DNA from: Verrucomicrobiia bacterium
Lineage (GTDB): Bacteria; Verrucomicrobiota; Verrucomicrobiia; Verrucomicrobiales; DEV007
Reading direction: 5' to 3'
Length of the DNA stretch: 36,653 nucleotides
Assembly: GCA_020440025.1 (NCBI GenBank)
Contig: JAGROX010000116.1
Location: forward strand, 1-36,653
Within the stretch, counting starts at the first letter, position 1. Every line of letters starts with the position of its first letter. This document shows positions 1 through 9,911 of the stretch, one piece after another. The position numbers and the translations under genes were made by a program. Below the pieces are notes generated by a model. It was not told where the DNA came from. It made no database searches and saw only the letters and a list, made by a program, of their open reading frames with translations.

Positions 1-2
1 TG

Positions 3-1958
3 ACCACGGCGCTGGAGGTGCGCTCGCTGAATGCCGAGGCGGCAGAGATCGGAGAAGCCGTCGATCTCACGGGTATCGTGATTTTCTCGGACCCGCCGAC
101 GACGGTTTTTGTACAGGATGAAACGGCGGGCACGTTTTTTCGACTGGAGGGCGCGACGCCTCCCGAGCCGGGGGACGAAGTCCGGGTCCGCGGCCTCACT
201 TTTCCCGGCCTCTACCTGACCGGGATCGACGAGACGACTTTCGAAATTCTGGGGCATCCGGGATTGCCCGAGGCCACCCCGGCCACTCACGATGATCTGA
301 GCTCGGGACGGTATCACTATCAGCGCGTCGCCATCGAGGGCATTGTCCGGACCATCGCTCCCGACGAGGAAGCCAGCAGCCTGGTCCGCGTGGCCATGGG
401 ATCGCGCGTGGTCGAAATTCGTGTCGCCCAACCACCTCCTCTCGACGAGAACGAACTCATCGACAGCCGTGTCCGCATTTCCGGGCTCGCCGCCGGACAC
501 ATCAATGATCGACGTCAGTTGGTGGAACCCTACCTGCGATGCGCAGACTGGGCCGATTTTGAAATCTTGAAACCTGCCCCAAATTCCGAAGCGGTTCCCG
601 CCGCGTCTCCGGAGCAGTTGCTCAATTTCAACGTCAGCGGGCAGGGAGGTCATCGCGTCCGCGTCGAGGGCACGGTGCTGGCGAACTTTCCCCGAGGTGA
701 ACTTTTCCTTCGTCACGAGGCCGCCTCCATCGGAATTCGCCTGCTCAGTCCCGACGGTTCGATCAAAGCGGGTGATCATCTCGCAGTGATGGGGTTTCCG
801 GAAATGGAACGCTTCAGCGCCTCGGTCGTCGATGCCTCCGTGATCGATCGCATCCCCGGAATCTCCCAGCCAGAGCCGGTGGCGACCTCGATTTCTGAAT
901 TAATGAAGGGCAGCGAGGACGGCAATCTCGTCTCGGTCTCGGCGGCGGTGAGCGATTGGTATCGCGCAGGCACTGGCAGTGTCCTCGTCTTGCAGGATGA
1001 CGGCCGCACGATTCAGGCTCGCACGCCGACACTGCCGGATGCTCTTTCCGCCGGGGCTCTGATTCAGGTGACCGGCATTTGCCAGGTGGAATCCACTCGC
1101 GACTTGCAATACCGCGCCGAACCCGAATCCGTTTCGCTACGCCTGCGCTCGGGAGCCGACCTCGTCCTGCTGCGCGCACCGAGTTGGTGGACGGCTCAGC
1201 GACTCGCCATCCTGCTCATTGTGCTGGTGGTCGCCATGCTGCTCGCGGCCCTGTGGATCACCCTGTTGAGGAGACAGGTCATTCGTCAGACGGCAGCGCT
1301 TCGTCACCGCATCGAAACCGCCGCCGCCCTGGAGGAACGCCAGCGAATCGCCCGGGAGTTTCACGATACCTTGGAACAGGAACTGGCGGGACTTTCCCTC
1401 CGGCTCGATGCCGCCTCGGCTCGTGGTTCGGACGAAAAACTGCGCGGCTTTCTGGAAGGATCTCGCAGCCTCGTCTCGCGCATCCAGACCGAAACGCGCA
1501 ATCTCGTGTCTGATCTTCGGGATTCTTCGGGAGAAAATGCCCACCTGGAAACGACGCTTCGTGATCTCGTCAATCAGCATCCGGTCAATGTCTCGCCGAC
1601 CTTGCGATTGATGATCGATCCTTCCTTTTCGCTCCCTCCCCTGCCCTCCCGAACCGCTCATCACCTGAAAATGATCGCCCAGGAAGCCGTCACCAACGCC
1701 TTGAAACATGCCCAGGCCAGCGCCATCGAACTGGCCTTGGCGGTCGATGCCGAAACACGTGAACTGGTAATGCGAATCTCTGATGATGGTCGCGGATTCG
1801 ATGTCGCCACCGAAACTCTTGGCAAGAGCGGCCACTTTGGCTGCATGGGAATTCGCGAGCGCGCCCTCAAATTGAACGCCACGGTGAACTGGCAGAGCCA
1901 GATCGACGAAGGCTCGACTCTGGAAGTGCGAATGCCCTTGCCTGGGAAAACAGACTGA
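3..1958 (+). CDS. NarL-family sensor histidine kinase with beta-rich N-terminal sensor region (5' partial)
   Basis: The reading frame is open to the left window edge and shows no signal peptide, so the true start is probably upstream; the first GTG in frame is at 18 and residue numbers below count from it. Residues about 1-390 form several repeated beta-rich segments resembling tandem OB-fold domains, likely periplasmic. One strongly hydrophobic membrane segment follows at about 396-418. The cytoplasmic part has a HisKA_3-type dimerisation box (RIAREFHDTLEQ, predicted phospho-acceptor His449) and a C-terminal HATPase domain with an N box (EAVTNALKHA), a DDGRGFD box and a GHFGCMGIRERA box. This is the LuxR/NarL-coupled kinase class. 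Its partner is the response regulator 21 bases downstream. The input ligand is unknown; the OB-fold reading of the N-terminus is inference, the kinase call is secure. Confidence 0.9.
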   Translation, partial: TTALEVRSLNAEAAEIGEAVDLTGIVIFSDPPTTVFVQDETAGTFFRLEGATPPEPGDEVRVRGLTFPGLYLTGIDETTFEILGHPGLPEATPATHDDLSSGRYHYQRVAIEGIVRTIAPDEEASSLVRVAMGSRVVEIRVAQPPPLDENELIDSRVRISGLAAGHINDRRQLVEPYLRCADWADFEILKPAPNSEAVPAASPEQLLNFNVSGQGGHRVRVEGTVLANFPRGELFLRHEAASIGIRLLSPDGSIKAGDHLAVMGFPEMERFSASVVDASVIDRIPGISQPEPVATSISELMKGSEDGNLVSVSAAVSDWYRAGTGSVLVLQDDGRTIQARTPTLPDALSAGALIQVTGICQVESTRDLQYRAEPESVSLRLRSGADLVLLRAPSWWTAQRLAILLIVLVVAMLLAALWITLLRRQVIRQTAALRHRIETAAALEERQRIAREFHDTLEQELAGLSLRLDAASARGSDEKLRGFLEGSRSLVSRIQTETRNLVSDLRDSSGENAHLETTLRDLVNQHPVNVSPTLRLMIDPSFSLPPLPSRTAHHLKMIAQEAVTNALKHAQASAIELALAVDAETRELVMRISDDGRGFDVATETLGKSGHFGCMGIRERALKLNATVNWQSQIDEGSTLEVRMPLPGKTD

Positions 1959-1979
1959 CGCAAAGAACTCATTGCACTC

Positions 1980-2618
1980 ATGTCAGATACCCCGTCTCCC
2001 CTCACCATCATGCTCGTGGACGATCACTTCGTGGTCCGGAGCGGCCTGGTCGCGTCGCTGGAACTCGAGGATGATCTCCAGGTCGTGGCCGAGGCGGATC
2101 GCGGCGAAGACGCCGTCGAACTCTATCGGCAGCATCATCCACGCGTTGTCATGATGGACCTTCAACTCCCCGGCCTGAGTGGTATCGAAGCCACCGAGCG
2201 ACTCCGGGAAATCGATCCCGACGCCCGAGTCCTCATCTTTTCCACCTTTGCCCGGGACGACGAAGTGCAGGCGGCGCTCGATGCCGGGGCCCTGGGTTAT
2301 CTGCAAAAATCCGCCGGACGCGATGAATTGATCACCGCCCTCCGTACCGTCGCCGAGGGCGAATCGTTTTTACCCGCCGGACTCTCGGAACGTCTCGCCG
2401 GCTTGCAACTGGGGCCATCGATCACTTCCCGCGAACGGGAAATTCTGGTGCTCATCGCCCAGGGCCGCGCCAACAAAGAGATCGCCGCCGAACTCGGCAT
2501 CGCCGAGGACACCGTGAAGCGACACATCAGCAACATCCTTCAGAAGTTCGACGTCAACGACCGCGCCCAGGCCACCGCCGAGGCGATCCGTCGAGGCATC
2601 GTGAAATTGGGCGAGTGA
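1980..2618 (+). CDS. NarL/FixJ-family response regulator (receiver plus LuxR-type HTH)
   Basis: A 212-residue DNA-binding response regulator. The receiver domain (about 8-125) shows the acidic pair D14-D15, phospho-acceptor D60 in MMDLQLPG, switch S88 and conserved K110 in LQKSA. The output domain (about 148-206) is a LuxR/GerE four-helix HTH with the typical TSREREILVLIAQGRANKEI and DTVKRHISNIL segments. It lies 21 bases behind the histidine kinase and is almost certainly its phosphorelay partner and co-transcribed. It probably controls nearby or distant transport or degradation genes, but nothing in the sequence identifies its sites. Its stop codon is 26 bases before the next gene, so the operon may continue into the exported propeller protein. 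Confidence 0.96.
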   Translation: MSDTPSPLTIMLVDDHFVVRSGLVASLELEDDLQVVAEADRGEDAVELYRQHHPRVVMMDLQLPGLSGIEATERLREIDPDARVLIFSTFARDDEVQAALDAGALGYLQKSAGRDELITALRTVAEGESFLPAGLSERLAGLQLGPSITSREREILVLIAQGRANKEIAAELGIAEDTVKRHISNILQKFDVNDRAQATAEAIRRGIVKLGE

Positions 2619-2644
2619 CCTCCCCTTCGACGGCACGATTTCTC

Positions 2645-4183
2645 ATGAAACCTTTCAGAATCTCCCTCCTCCTGATCCTGGCCGTCTCCGTCTTGGGATT
2701 CCGCTGCCTCGCTGAAGAGAAGCCTGAGCCCACCTCGATCGCCCTGGGTGCCGACCGCCATCTGTTCCTCGATGATTCACTGATCGATCCCCTGCTGAGC
2801 CGGAACGTCACCCGACAGATCAATCCGCCCCAAGATTTTCGTCGCATCCTGAAACCGGAAATGCCGTGGGAAGCGCTGGGGTTCATTTTCTACGCCAGCG
2901 TGGTAGATCACGAGGGCACGGCGATGCTCTACTACGGATGCTACGACGACGAAAAGAAGAAGCACCTCTGTCTCGCCACCAGCCAGGATGGACTTCAGTG
3001 GGAACGCCCCGATCTGAAACTGCTCACCTATCGCGGCACCACAGAGAACAACCTCTTCCCTCTCGAAGCCGTGGAAGCCGGCGTCTTCCTCGACCCGATG
3101 GCACCGCCTGAAAAACGTTTTCGCCTGTTGCACAATCGCTACTGGCCCGACCCCAAAAAGGCTGGGGTCTACCTGTCGAGTTCAGCCGACGGCATTCACT
3201 GGAAGCAGTCAGAGACCCGCCTTCTGCCGCTCGTTCCCGACAGCCAACCGTCCGCCTACTGGGATCCGATTCGAAAAACCTACGCCATTTTTCTCCGGGC
3301 CTGGGATCCGAAACGATCGATTGGAAGAGTGGAGACCGCGAATCTGGAAACGCCCTGGCCCTATGATACCGGCATCCCTCCCTTTCACGTCTGGGGACAG
3401 GAAAAGGTCGCCACGGTCAGCCGGGAACTTCCCATCGTGATGCGTCCGAATAACCGTGACCCGGCCAACCTGCATCTCTACACCAGCACCACCTTTCGCT
3501 ATCCCTGGGCCGAGAATGCCTACCTCGCTTTTCCCGCCGCCTATTTCCTGTTTCCAAAAGATGAGGGCCTCAATGGAAACGACGGCACCTTCGATATTCA
3601 ACTGGCGGTGAGTCGCGACGGCATCGACTGGGAGCGATTTCAGGACACGCCTTGGGTCAAACCCGAAACCTTGGACGGGGTGGCGCTGCGACTGGTCAGC
3701 ATGGGCACCGGCATGATCCGAAGAGGGAACGAACTGCACCAATATTTCATCGCTTGGCCGTACACCCATGGACGGCCCGTGGTCTGGGATCGCGATCTCG
3801 AAGATCGGGCCAATTGGCTGAAGAAAGATCTCGGCGGCATCTACTGCGCGACATCGCGACGGGATGGCTTTGTCTCGATCGATGCCGAAGAAAACAAGGA
3901 AGCCGTATTCACGAGCAAGCCGCTTACTTTCCAAGGCAGTCAACTGACCTTGAATCTGAAGACGGAAGAATCAGGGGCCGCCTCCATCGCTTTCCTGAAT
4001 GCCGAGGGAAAAGCCATTCCGGGATTCGGTCATGCTGACTCACCGGAAATCCATGGTGACTCGACCGAATTTCCCGTGACTTGGAAAAGCGGTCACGACT
4101 TGAAAGAACTCAGCGGGCAAACCGTTCGATTGCAGGTGAAGATGCGAGACGCGAAACTGTTTGCGATCGAGTTTGCCAGATAA
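2645..4183 (+). CDS. Secreted glycoside hydrolase-like beta-propeller protein
   Basis: ATG at 2645 is chosen over an upstream in-frame GTG (2615) because it directly precedes a classical signal peptide (MKPFRISLLLILAVSVLG). The 512-residue product has the repeated beta-blade signature of the GH32/GH43/GH62-like five-bladed propellers common in Verrucomicrobia and Planctomycetes, with recurring SxDGxxW motifs (for example SQDGLQWERP, SADGIHWKQ, SRDGIDWERF). The C-terminal 100 residues look like a separate beta-sandwich. Role: probably a periplasmic or secreted glycosidase or glycan-binding protein of unknown substrate. Its acidic catalytic residues cannot be assigned with certainty by eye. It follows the two-component pair and precedes a secreted FAD oxidoreductase on the same strand. 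Confidence 0.78.
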   Translation: MKPFRISLLLILAVSVLGFRCLAEEKPEPTSIALGADRHLFLDDSLIDPLLSRNVTRQINPPQDFRRILKPEMPWEALGFIFYASVVDHEGTAMLYYGCYDDEKKKHLCLATSQDGLQWERPDLKLLTYRGTTENNLFPLEAVEAGVFLDPMAPPEKRFRLLHNRYWPDPKKAGVYLSSSADGIHWKQSETRLLPLVPDSQPSAYWDPIRKTYAIFLRAWDPKRSIGRVETANLETPWPYDTGIPPFHVWGQEKVATVSRELPIVMRPNNRDPANLHLYTSTTFRYPWAENAYLAFPAAYFLFPKDEGLNGNDGTFDIQLAVSRDGIDWERFQDTPWVKPETLDGVALRLVSMGTGMIRRGNELHQYFIAWPYTHGRPVVWDRDLEDRANWLKKDLGGIYCATSRRDGFVSIDAEENKEAVFTSKPLTFQGSQLTLNLKTEESGAASIAFLNAEGKAIPGFGHADSPEIHGDSTEFPVTWKSGHDLKELSGQTVRLQVKMRDAKLFAIEFAR

Positions 4184-4248
4184 ACGGTGCTCGCTCGAAC
4201 CTTGATGGCGGACTATTCGTTCTCAACGGTGTTGTCTAAGCTCGGGAC

Positions 4249-6024
4249 GTGAACCTTCCCCGACTCAACACCATTCATCTTCGATCTCTGATAGCGATTA
4301 TCGCCCTCGGCGCCGGGATGGCATCGGCAGCAGATCAAGCGATCGAATCGCAATCCTTTGATCTCTGCGTGATCGAAGCCACTCCCGGTGGCGTGGCCTG
4401 TGCCGTCCGCGCGGCCCGAGAAGGACTCAGTGTGTTGCTGGTGAATCGCACGCATCACCTAGGCGGCATTCTGTCGAGCGGACTTGGGGTGTGGGACACC
4501 ACTTGGGAGGGAAAGCGATCGCCCCTCTACGACGAGCTGCGCCAAGCCATCTTTGACCACTATCGAAACGAATACGGCGAGACTTCTGCTCAATATCGGC
4601 ACTCTCTCGCCGGAAAATCCGGCCACACCAACGGCAAATTCGAACCCCGAGTGGTGGAGCAGTTGGTCCATGAAATGGTAAAACGGGAACCCAAGGTCAC
4701 TCTCCTGACCGGCTACATCCCGATCGCCGTGGAGCGAAGCGGACGACGCATCGAGTCCCTGAGTTTGCGCGAATTTCGGGGCGATCAGGAGATCCAGGTG
4801 AAGGCCCAAACCTTTGCCGATTGCACCTATGAAGGCGACGTCATGCCGCTGGCCAAGGTGAACTATCGCGTCGGGAGGGAATCGCGCGAAGAGTTCGGTG
4901 AGCCGCATGCCGGCGTGATCTACCTGCGACCAACCAAGGAAAAGCCCAAGAGCATTTCCGAAGAACTCCTGAAGGCTCATCAGCGCCTGAATCTTCGCAA
5001 ATTCCCAGGCTACCAGGAAATCGTTCTTCCAGAAAGCACTGGCGCGGGAGACGGCAATGTACAGGCTTTCAACTACCGAACCGTCCTGACCAGCGACCCC
5101 GACAATCTCATTCCGATTCCCAAACCAGCCAACTACGACCCGGCGATCCTCAAAACGCTCGAATACGGCTCCATCGTGCAACCGCTTCCGAATGAGAAAA
5201 TCGGCTGGAATCGTCCTCAACTCGTGGGACCGCATCAGGACTATGTCGAAGGCGATTGGCAGACGCGAGAACGGGTGATGGACGCTCACTGGGATGCCAC
5301 CATGGCGCTGCTCTATTTTCTGCAACACGATCCTTCCGTCCCCAAAGAGAAGCAGGCCTATTGGATTCGTTTCGGATTGGCCAAAGATGAGTTCGCCGAC
5401 AACGGACATCGTCCCTACGAGATCTATGTCCGCGAAGGTCGTCGACTCGTGGGACGCGAAACTTTGACTCAACATGACCTCATGCCTCAGCAGGGCGGCA
5501 CGCGGCCACCGACTCACGCGGATGCCATCGCGATCTCGGATTGGTATGCGGACTCCCATGCGGTCACACCTGGCAAAGTGAGAGACAGTCTCGACGAAGG
5601 AAAAATGATGCTCCACGCCGAGACTTGGCCCGGCCAGATTCCCTGGCGTTGCCTGCTGCCGGTGGATCTGGACAACTTCATCGTTCCCGTCTGCTTCTCT
5701 GCCACCCATGTCGCCTGGGGCGCCATTCGGCTCGAACCCACTTGGATGCAGACCGGTGAGGCGACCGGCTTCGCCATCGCCCTGGCAAAACGAGAAAACG
5801 TGCCGCCAGCCGCGTTGGATCCAGACCTTTTGGTGCAAACCCTGGCCCGGAAAAACTTCCTGCTCACCTTTTGCAACGACATCGATGTGAGCCATCCCGG
5901 CCCCCTGTCACAGGCGGTCCAGTATTTCGGCACTAGGGGCGAATTCCCCGACTTCGAGACCGGGATCGATACCCCCGCCAAGGGTGAAGCTCTGGTGAAA
6001 CGATGGCAGGCCATCGCGAATTGA
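4249..6024 (+). CDS. Secreted FAD-dependent oxidoreductase (FAD_oxidored family)
   Basis: A 591-residue protein starting at GTG; the next in-frame ATG (4318) would cut into the signal peptide (IIALGAGMASA), so the GTG is preferred. After the signal comes a Rossmann-type dinucleotide-binding segment (CVIEATPGGVACAVRAAREG, then HHLGG), in the divergent ATPGG form typical of the Pfam FAD_oxidored family. Near the C-terminus the family-typical PWRCLLP and FSATHVAWGAIRLEPTWM segments are present. Members are exported flavoproteins in Verrucomicrobia and Planctomycetes, often beside glycosidases and DUF1553/DUF1501 genes as here. The substrate is unknown, possibly a sugar or sugar acid. The 65-base gap before it (4184-4248) shows no obvious hairpin. 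Confidence 0.85.
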   Translation: MNLPRLNTIHLRSLIAIIALGAGMASAADQAIESQSFDLCVIEATPGGVACAVRAAREGLSVLLVNRTHHLGGILSSGLGVWDTTWEGKRSPLYDELRQAIFDHYRNEYGETSAQYRHSLAGKSGHTNGKFEPRVVEQLVHEMVKREPKVTLLTGYIPIAVERSGRRIESLSLREFRGDQEIQVKAQTFADCTYEGDVMPLAKVNYRVGRESREEFGEPHAGVIYLRPTKEKPKSISEELLKAHQRLNLRKFPGYQEIVLPESTGAGDGNVQAFNYRTVLTSDPDNLIPIPKPANYDPAILKTLEYGSIVQPLPNEKIGWNRPQLVGPHQDYVEGDWQTRERVMDAHWDATMALLYFLQHDPSVPKEKQAYWIRFGLAKDEFADNGHRPYEIYVREGRRLVGRETLTQHDLMPQQGGTRPPTHADAIAISDWYADSHAVTPGKVRDSLDEGKMMLHAETWPGQIPWRCLLPVDLDNFIVPVCFSATHVAWGAIRLEPTWMQTGEATGFAIALAKRENVPPAALDPDLLVQTLARKNFLLTFCNDIDVSHPGPLSQAVQYFGTRGEFPDFETGIDTPAKGEALVKRWQAIAN

Positions 6025-6075
6025 CGATCAGGAAGACGCGATACCGTCCCCCCCGAAAGTGGTACACCTCGAAAC

Positions 6076-9000
6076 GTGCATCCGGAAGGCAGTTTCGCTT
6101 ATCCTACGGACGTGAATGATTTGAATTCAGCCCCCCCAAACACCACCGACCCAACAGGGTCAAGTCGCCGATTCTACCCTGTCAGGTTGGCTCTGGCCCT
6201 CGCCGTGGTCTTTTTCCACGGTCAATTGAGCGCTGCCGCCGATGATTCCGTTCTCGAGTGGAAGTTCGACGGAGCCACCGAACTCGGTGAGTGGAAAGGC
6301 AAGGCGAAGCCTTCGGAATCCGATACCGTGGGGCCACGCGCACCGCGCTATCCGGGATTCGACGAAAAGAATCAGGCCGCGTTTTTCCCGGGCAAGGACG
6401 CGCTGATCGTGGTGAAAGATCAGGAAAAGGGCGGCACGACGAATCTCCGCTTCGGCGCTGGCGAATCCATCACCATCGAAGCCTGGGTCAAGGTGAAGGC
6501 CATCGGCAACGGACAGCAGGCTTACCTCGTCGGAAAGGGACGTCATGGCGACCTCGGCGAAAAACTCGGAGAGATGAACCAGAACTACGCCATGCGCCTC
6601 AAAGGCACCGGCGGTGGTGCTCAACTCGGTTTCCTTTTCACCAGCCAGGATCCCACCAACAAGGGAAAACGGGAATGGCATCGCTGGTGGAGCAAAGCCA
6701 CCGTGCCCTCGGCCGGTTGGCATCATGTCGCCGTAGTCTATACTTTCGGTAAGGCGGACAGCCTGCGTGCCTACATCGATGGCAAGCCCACCGACGGCGT
6801 CTGGGACATGGGCGGCGCGACCGATCTGCCTCCGGTCACTGACGCGGACGATCTCGTCATCGGCACCGGCTACAAGCGCAGCTCGGGAGAGTCATTCTCC
6901 GGTTGGATGGACAATCTCGCCATTCATCGCAAAGCGCTCACCGCAGAAGTTCTGGCGACCCGCTACGCCTACAATCCTCCCCCGCCGCCGGTCACTCGCG
7001 ACATGCTGACGGATCATCGCGTCCTGATGCAGATCAGCGAGGATGGTGTTCCCGAAGCCAACAGCTGGCCCGACGAACCGGAGGTGACCGAAACCTATCA
7101 GGAAGAGGTGTTTGGCTTTTTCGAGTGGCCGCAGAAATACGTGTCTACCGGTGTACGTGGCGACCGATCCAATCCCTCGCTGTTGCGTGCCTCGGCCCTG
7201 GTGAAATTACCCAAAGGAAAACATCGTCTCCTTCTCCGGAGTCGCGGCGCATCGAAGCTCTACATTGACGGGGAAAAGATTCTCGAAAACCCTTTCCCGA
7301 GCGGGGACACTGGCGGGCACGGTCTCGTTGCTTCGCAGGATGAATATCTCGATCTCGGTCCCGACTTCCGCTTTGCTCCTCCGGGTAATCGCGAGACATG
7401 GATCGAATTTTCATCCGACGGCAGCGAACACCTCGTCATCCTCGAAACCATGGTTGGCGGCATCGCCGGAGGTAGCAAACGCCGACCCGAGCTCGGCGAA
7501 ACCGTGGTCGCGATCTCTCCGGAAGGCAGCGAATCCTGGTCACTGCTGTCGCCGGGCAAACGTCAGGTTCCCTACACTGACGAAGGCTGGGCTGCCTATG
7601 AAGCCGAGCGCCGCAACTGGCTCGCCGAGGTAAACGCGGAAGCCCGCGCAGCGAAGCGGACTGAGCATGCAGCCTATTGGGCCAAACGTCGCGAGGCAGC
7701 CGCCAAGTGGCTGGCCAGCACGGAAAAGGTGCCCGTCCCCGCCTTGCCAAAAGGATATCCCGCCAACAATGAAATCGATCATTTCATCGGTTCCAAAATC
7801 GCTCTCGCCGAAGGGGAAGCTCAGGCAAGAAAGACGGTGAGTGTCGACTACTTTGAAGAGGTTCAACCACTGCTCAAAGCGCGCTGCTACGACTGTCATC
7901 AGGGCGGCAAATCAAAGGGCGATCTCCGGCTCGATCAACACGAGGCCGTGTTGAAAGGCGGCAAATCCGATGGTCCGGCCGTGGTTCCCGGTGATGTCGA
8001 CGGCAGTTCCTTGGTCTTCCGAGTCGGTGCCGATGCCGGAGACGACATCATGCCGCCCAAGGGCGAACCGCTCACCGAAAAGGAAGTCGCCCTGCTGTCG
8101 AAATGGGTCGAGGAAGGCGCGATCTGGCCGCATTTCGACACCGACAACTTTGAACTCACCGGATTGTCCGACGATTACGCGTTTCTTCGCCGCTTGACTC
8201 TCGACACCGCCGGAGTACCCCCGACCGAAGCCGAGATCGAAGCCTTCTTCAGCGCTGATCCGAAAACCCGTCGGACAGAGGCGATTGACCGTCTGCTCGC
8301 AGATTCCCGCTGGGCGGATCACTGGATGGGCTACTGGCAGGATGTCCTCGCGGAGAACCCGAACATCATCAACCCGACGCTCAACAATACGGGGCCTTTC
8401 CGTTGGTGGTTGCAGGAGTCACTCCTCGACAACAAACCGGCCGATCTCTTCGTGACCGAGTTGATCCGAATGGAGGGCAGCGAGCGTTTCGGTGGCCCGG
8501 CTGGATTTGGCACCGCTTCCCAGAATGATGTGCCCATGGCCGCCAAGGGCATCATCGTCAGCTCCGCTTTCCTCGGCGTGGAAATGAAGTGCGCCCGCTG
8601 CCACGACGCGCCGTCGAACGTTTCGAAACAGGAGGACCTTTTTCAACTCGCCGCGATGCTCAAGGAGGACACCATCAAGCTGCCGGTCACCAGCAGTGTT
8701 CCGATGGATCGACTGCACCAAACCGGTCGCAAGCCACTCATCGAAGTCACCCTGAAACCGGGTGCCGAAGTGAAACCGGGCTGGCCTTTCGATCGCTTCG
8801 CCAAGGAGGAAACCGCTGCGGCGTTGGCCGAAGATCCGGCAGACGTGCGCGATCGCCTCGCCGCCATGATTACCGCGCCCGAGAATCAACGCTTTGCCCA
8901 AGTGATGGTGAACCGCATCTGGCAGCGCCTGATGGGACGCGGCATCGTGGAGAATTTGTCCGACTGGGAAAAGAGCGATCCGACTCATCCCGAGTTGCTC

Positions 9001-9873
9001 AACTGGCTCGGACAACAATTTGTGGCTTCCGGCTATGACATCAAGGCGATGGCGCGGCTGATCCTGAATTCCCACGCCTATCAACGGGCCGTTGATCCCA
9101 GCCTGCCGCAGACCAGCCCGCTCTACATTGCACCGGCTCCGCGTCGGCTCAGTGCTGAACAGATCGTGGACTCGCTCTTCAGCGCCACCGGGAAACCGTT
9201 CCAGGTGGAAGAAGTCAGTCTCGACATCGACAGCGTCCGAGCGCTGAACAACTCGCTGGCTCTCGGCAAACCCACCCGCGCCTGGATGCTGGCCTCGACC
9301 TCGAATGAACGCGACCGGCCCAGTCTTTCGCTTCCCCGCATTCAGGCGGTCGCCAGTGTCATGGAGACCTTCGGCTGGCGCGGCGCTCGACAGGATCCGA
9401 TCAGCATTCGTGACAGCGAAGCCAACGTGCTCCAGCCGGCCATTCTCGCCAATGGCACCATGGGCACCTGGCTGACCAAGCTCAGCGACGACAATGGAAT
9501 CACTCAGCTTGCCTTGGAAGAGCAATCGCTTGATCGCCTCATTGATCGCCTCTTCCTGCGCCTGCTCACCCGGATGCCCACCGAGGAGGAGAAAACCCGC
9601 TACACCCGGGTGCTGCGCGAGGGCTACGATGATCGGATCATCCCCGAAGAGGCCCGCCAGAAAGCGCCCGATTCCGGCCCCCGTGTTCCTGTTCGTTTCG
9701 TCAGCTGGTCGAATCATCTCGATGGCGCCGCCAACACTCTGGCTCAGGAAAAAGAAACCGCAGCCCGCGAAGGCGAGCCACCGACCAACGCCCTGACCAC
9801 CGAATGGCGTCTCCGCATGGAAGACGTGCTGTGGGCCATTCTGAACGCGCCTGAATGGATCTACACTCCCTGA
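6076..9873 (+). CDS. LamG / planctomycete-type cytochrome c / DUF1549 / DUF1553 protein
   Basis: A very large exported protein, 1265 residues from GTG 6076. The start is uncertain: GTG 6112 is possible, and no in-frame ATG precedes the hydrophobic segment [11 protein letters not shown]. Domain order: signal region to about 57; LamG/concanavalin-like domain (about 60-305, with [10 protein letters not shown] and [11 protein letters not shown]); a PA14-like beta region (about 335-490); a charged helical linker; a PSCyt1-type heme site C604-YD-C607-H608; DUF1549 (about 700-900) with a second CxxCH at C839-C842-H843; and DUF1553 to the C-terminus ([21 protein letters not shown]). In these phyla such proteins pair with DUF1501 proteins, as here. 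Function is undetermined; electron transfer or extracellular glycan binding is inferred. A dispersed repeat lies inside the N-terminal coding region. Confidence 0.88.
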   Translation: MHPEGSFAYPTDVNDLNSAPPNTTDPTGSSRRFYPVRLALALAVVFFHGQLSAAADDSVLEWKFDGATELGEWKGKAKPSESDTVGPRAPRYPGFDEKNQAAFFPGKDALIVVKDQEKGGTTNLRFGAGESITIEAWVKVKAIGNGQQAYLVGKGRHGDLGEKLGEMNQNYAMRLKGTGGGAQLGFLFTSQDPTNKGKREWHRWWSKATVPSAGWHHVAVVYTFGKADSLRAYIDGKPTDGVWDMGGATDLPPVTDADDLVIGTGYKRSSGESFSGWMDNLAIHRKALTAEVLATRYAYNPPPPPVTRDMLTDHRVLMQISEDGVPEANSWPDEPEVTETYQEEVFGFFEWPQKYVSTGVRGDRSNPSLLRASALVKLPKGKHRLLLRSRGASKLYIDGEKILENPFPSGDTGGHGLVASQDEYLDLGPDFRFAPPGNRETWIEFSSDGSEHLVILETMVGGIAGGSKRRPELGETVVAISPEGSESWSLLSPGKRQVPYTDEGWAAYEAERRNWLAEVNAEARAAKRTEHAAYWAKRREAAAKWLASTEKVPVPALPKGYPANNEIDHFIGSKIALAEGEAQARKTVSVDYFEEVQPLLKARCYDCHQGGKSKGDLRLDQHEAVLKGGKSDGPAVVPGDVDGSSLVFRVGADAGDDIMPPKGEPLTEKEVALLSKWVEEGAIWPHFDTDNFELTGLSDDYAFLRRLTLDTAGVPPTEAEIEAFFSADPKTRRTEAIDRLLADSRWADHWMGYWQDVLAENPNIINPTLNNTGPFRWWLQESLLDNKPADLFVTELIRMEGSERFGGPAGFGTASQNDVPMAAKGIIVSSAFLGVEMKCARCHDAPSNVSKQEDLFQLAAMLKEDTIKLPVTSSVPMDRLHQTGRKPLIEVTLKPGAEVKPGWPFDRFAKEETAAALAEDPADVRDRLAAMITAPENQRFAQVMVNRIWQRLMGRGIVENLSDWEKSDPTHPELLNWLGQQFVASGYDIKAMARLILNSHAYQRAVDPSLPQTSPLYIAPAPRRLSAEQIVDSLFSATGKPFQVEEVSLDIDSVRALNNSLALGKPTRAWMLASTSNERDRPSLSLPRIQAVASVMETFGWRGARQDPISIRDSEANVLQPAILANGTMGTWLTKLSDDNGITQLALEEQSLDRLIDRLFLRLLTRMPTEEEKTRYTRVLREGYDDRIIPEEARQKAPDSGPRVPVRFVSWSNHLDGAANTLAQEKETAAREGEPPTNALTTEWRLRMEDVLWAILNAPEWIYTP
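6148..6188. repeat. Dispersed AACAGGGT repeat, copy A (inverted pair)
   Basis: GACCCAACAGGGT (6148-6160) and ACCCTGTCAGGTT (6176-6188) face each other across a 15-base spacer; 10 of 13 bases are complementary, including a perfect 7-base core. The same arm and the same 28-base arm-to-arm distance occur in copy D at 33929-33969. The element lies inside the open frame of the DUF1553 protein and, if translation starts upstream, encodes the Ser-Arg-Arg stretch just before the hydrophobic signal segment. Confidence 0.7.
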
Positions 9874-9911
9874 TCCCCCGCTCCCTTTTTTTCCCGCAAC
9901 CCCTGTATGCT

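Noticed and set aside
1264..1276. ACCCTGTTGAGGA, close to the AACAGGGT repeat arm
   Set aside because: A single unpaired arm inside the coding sequence at the end of the kinase membrane helix, with no second unit at 22 or 28 bases; probably chance.
4459..5895. Long antisense open frame (478 codons) over the FAD oxidoreductase
   Set aside because: It is a GC-rich shadow of a gene with clear family motifs on the plus strand; its own product has no recognisable motif.
8419..9717. Long antisense open frame over the DUF1553 region
   Set aside because: The plus-strand frame carries DUF1549/DUF1553 motifs and CxxCH sites; the antisense product has none.
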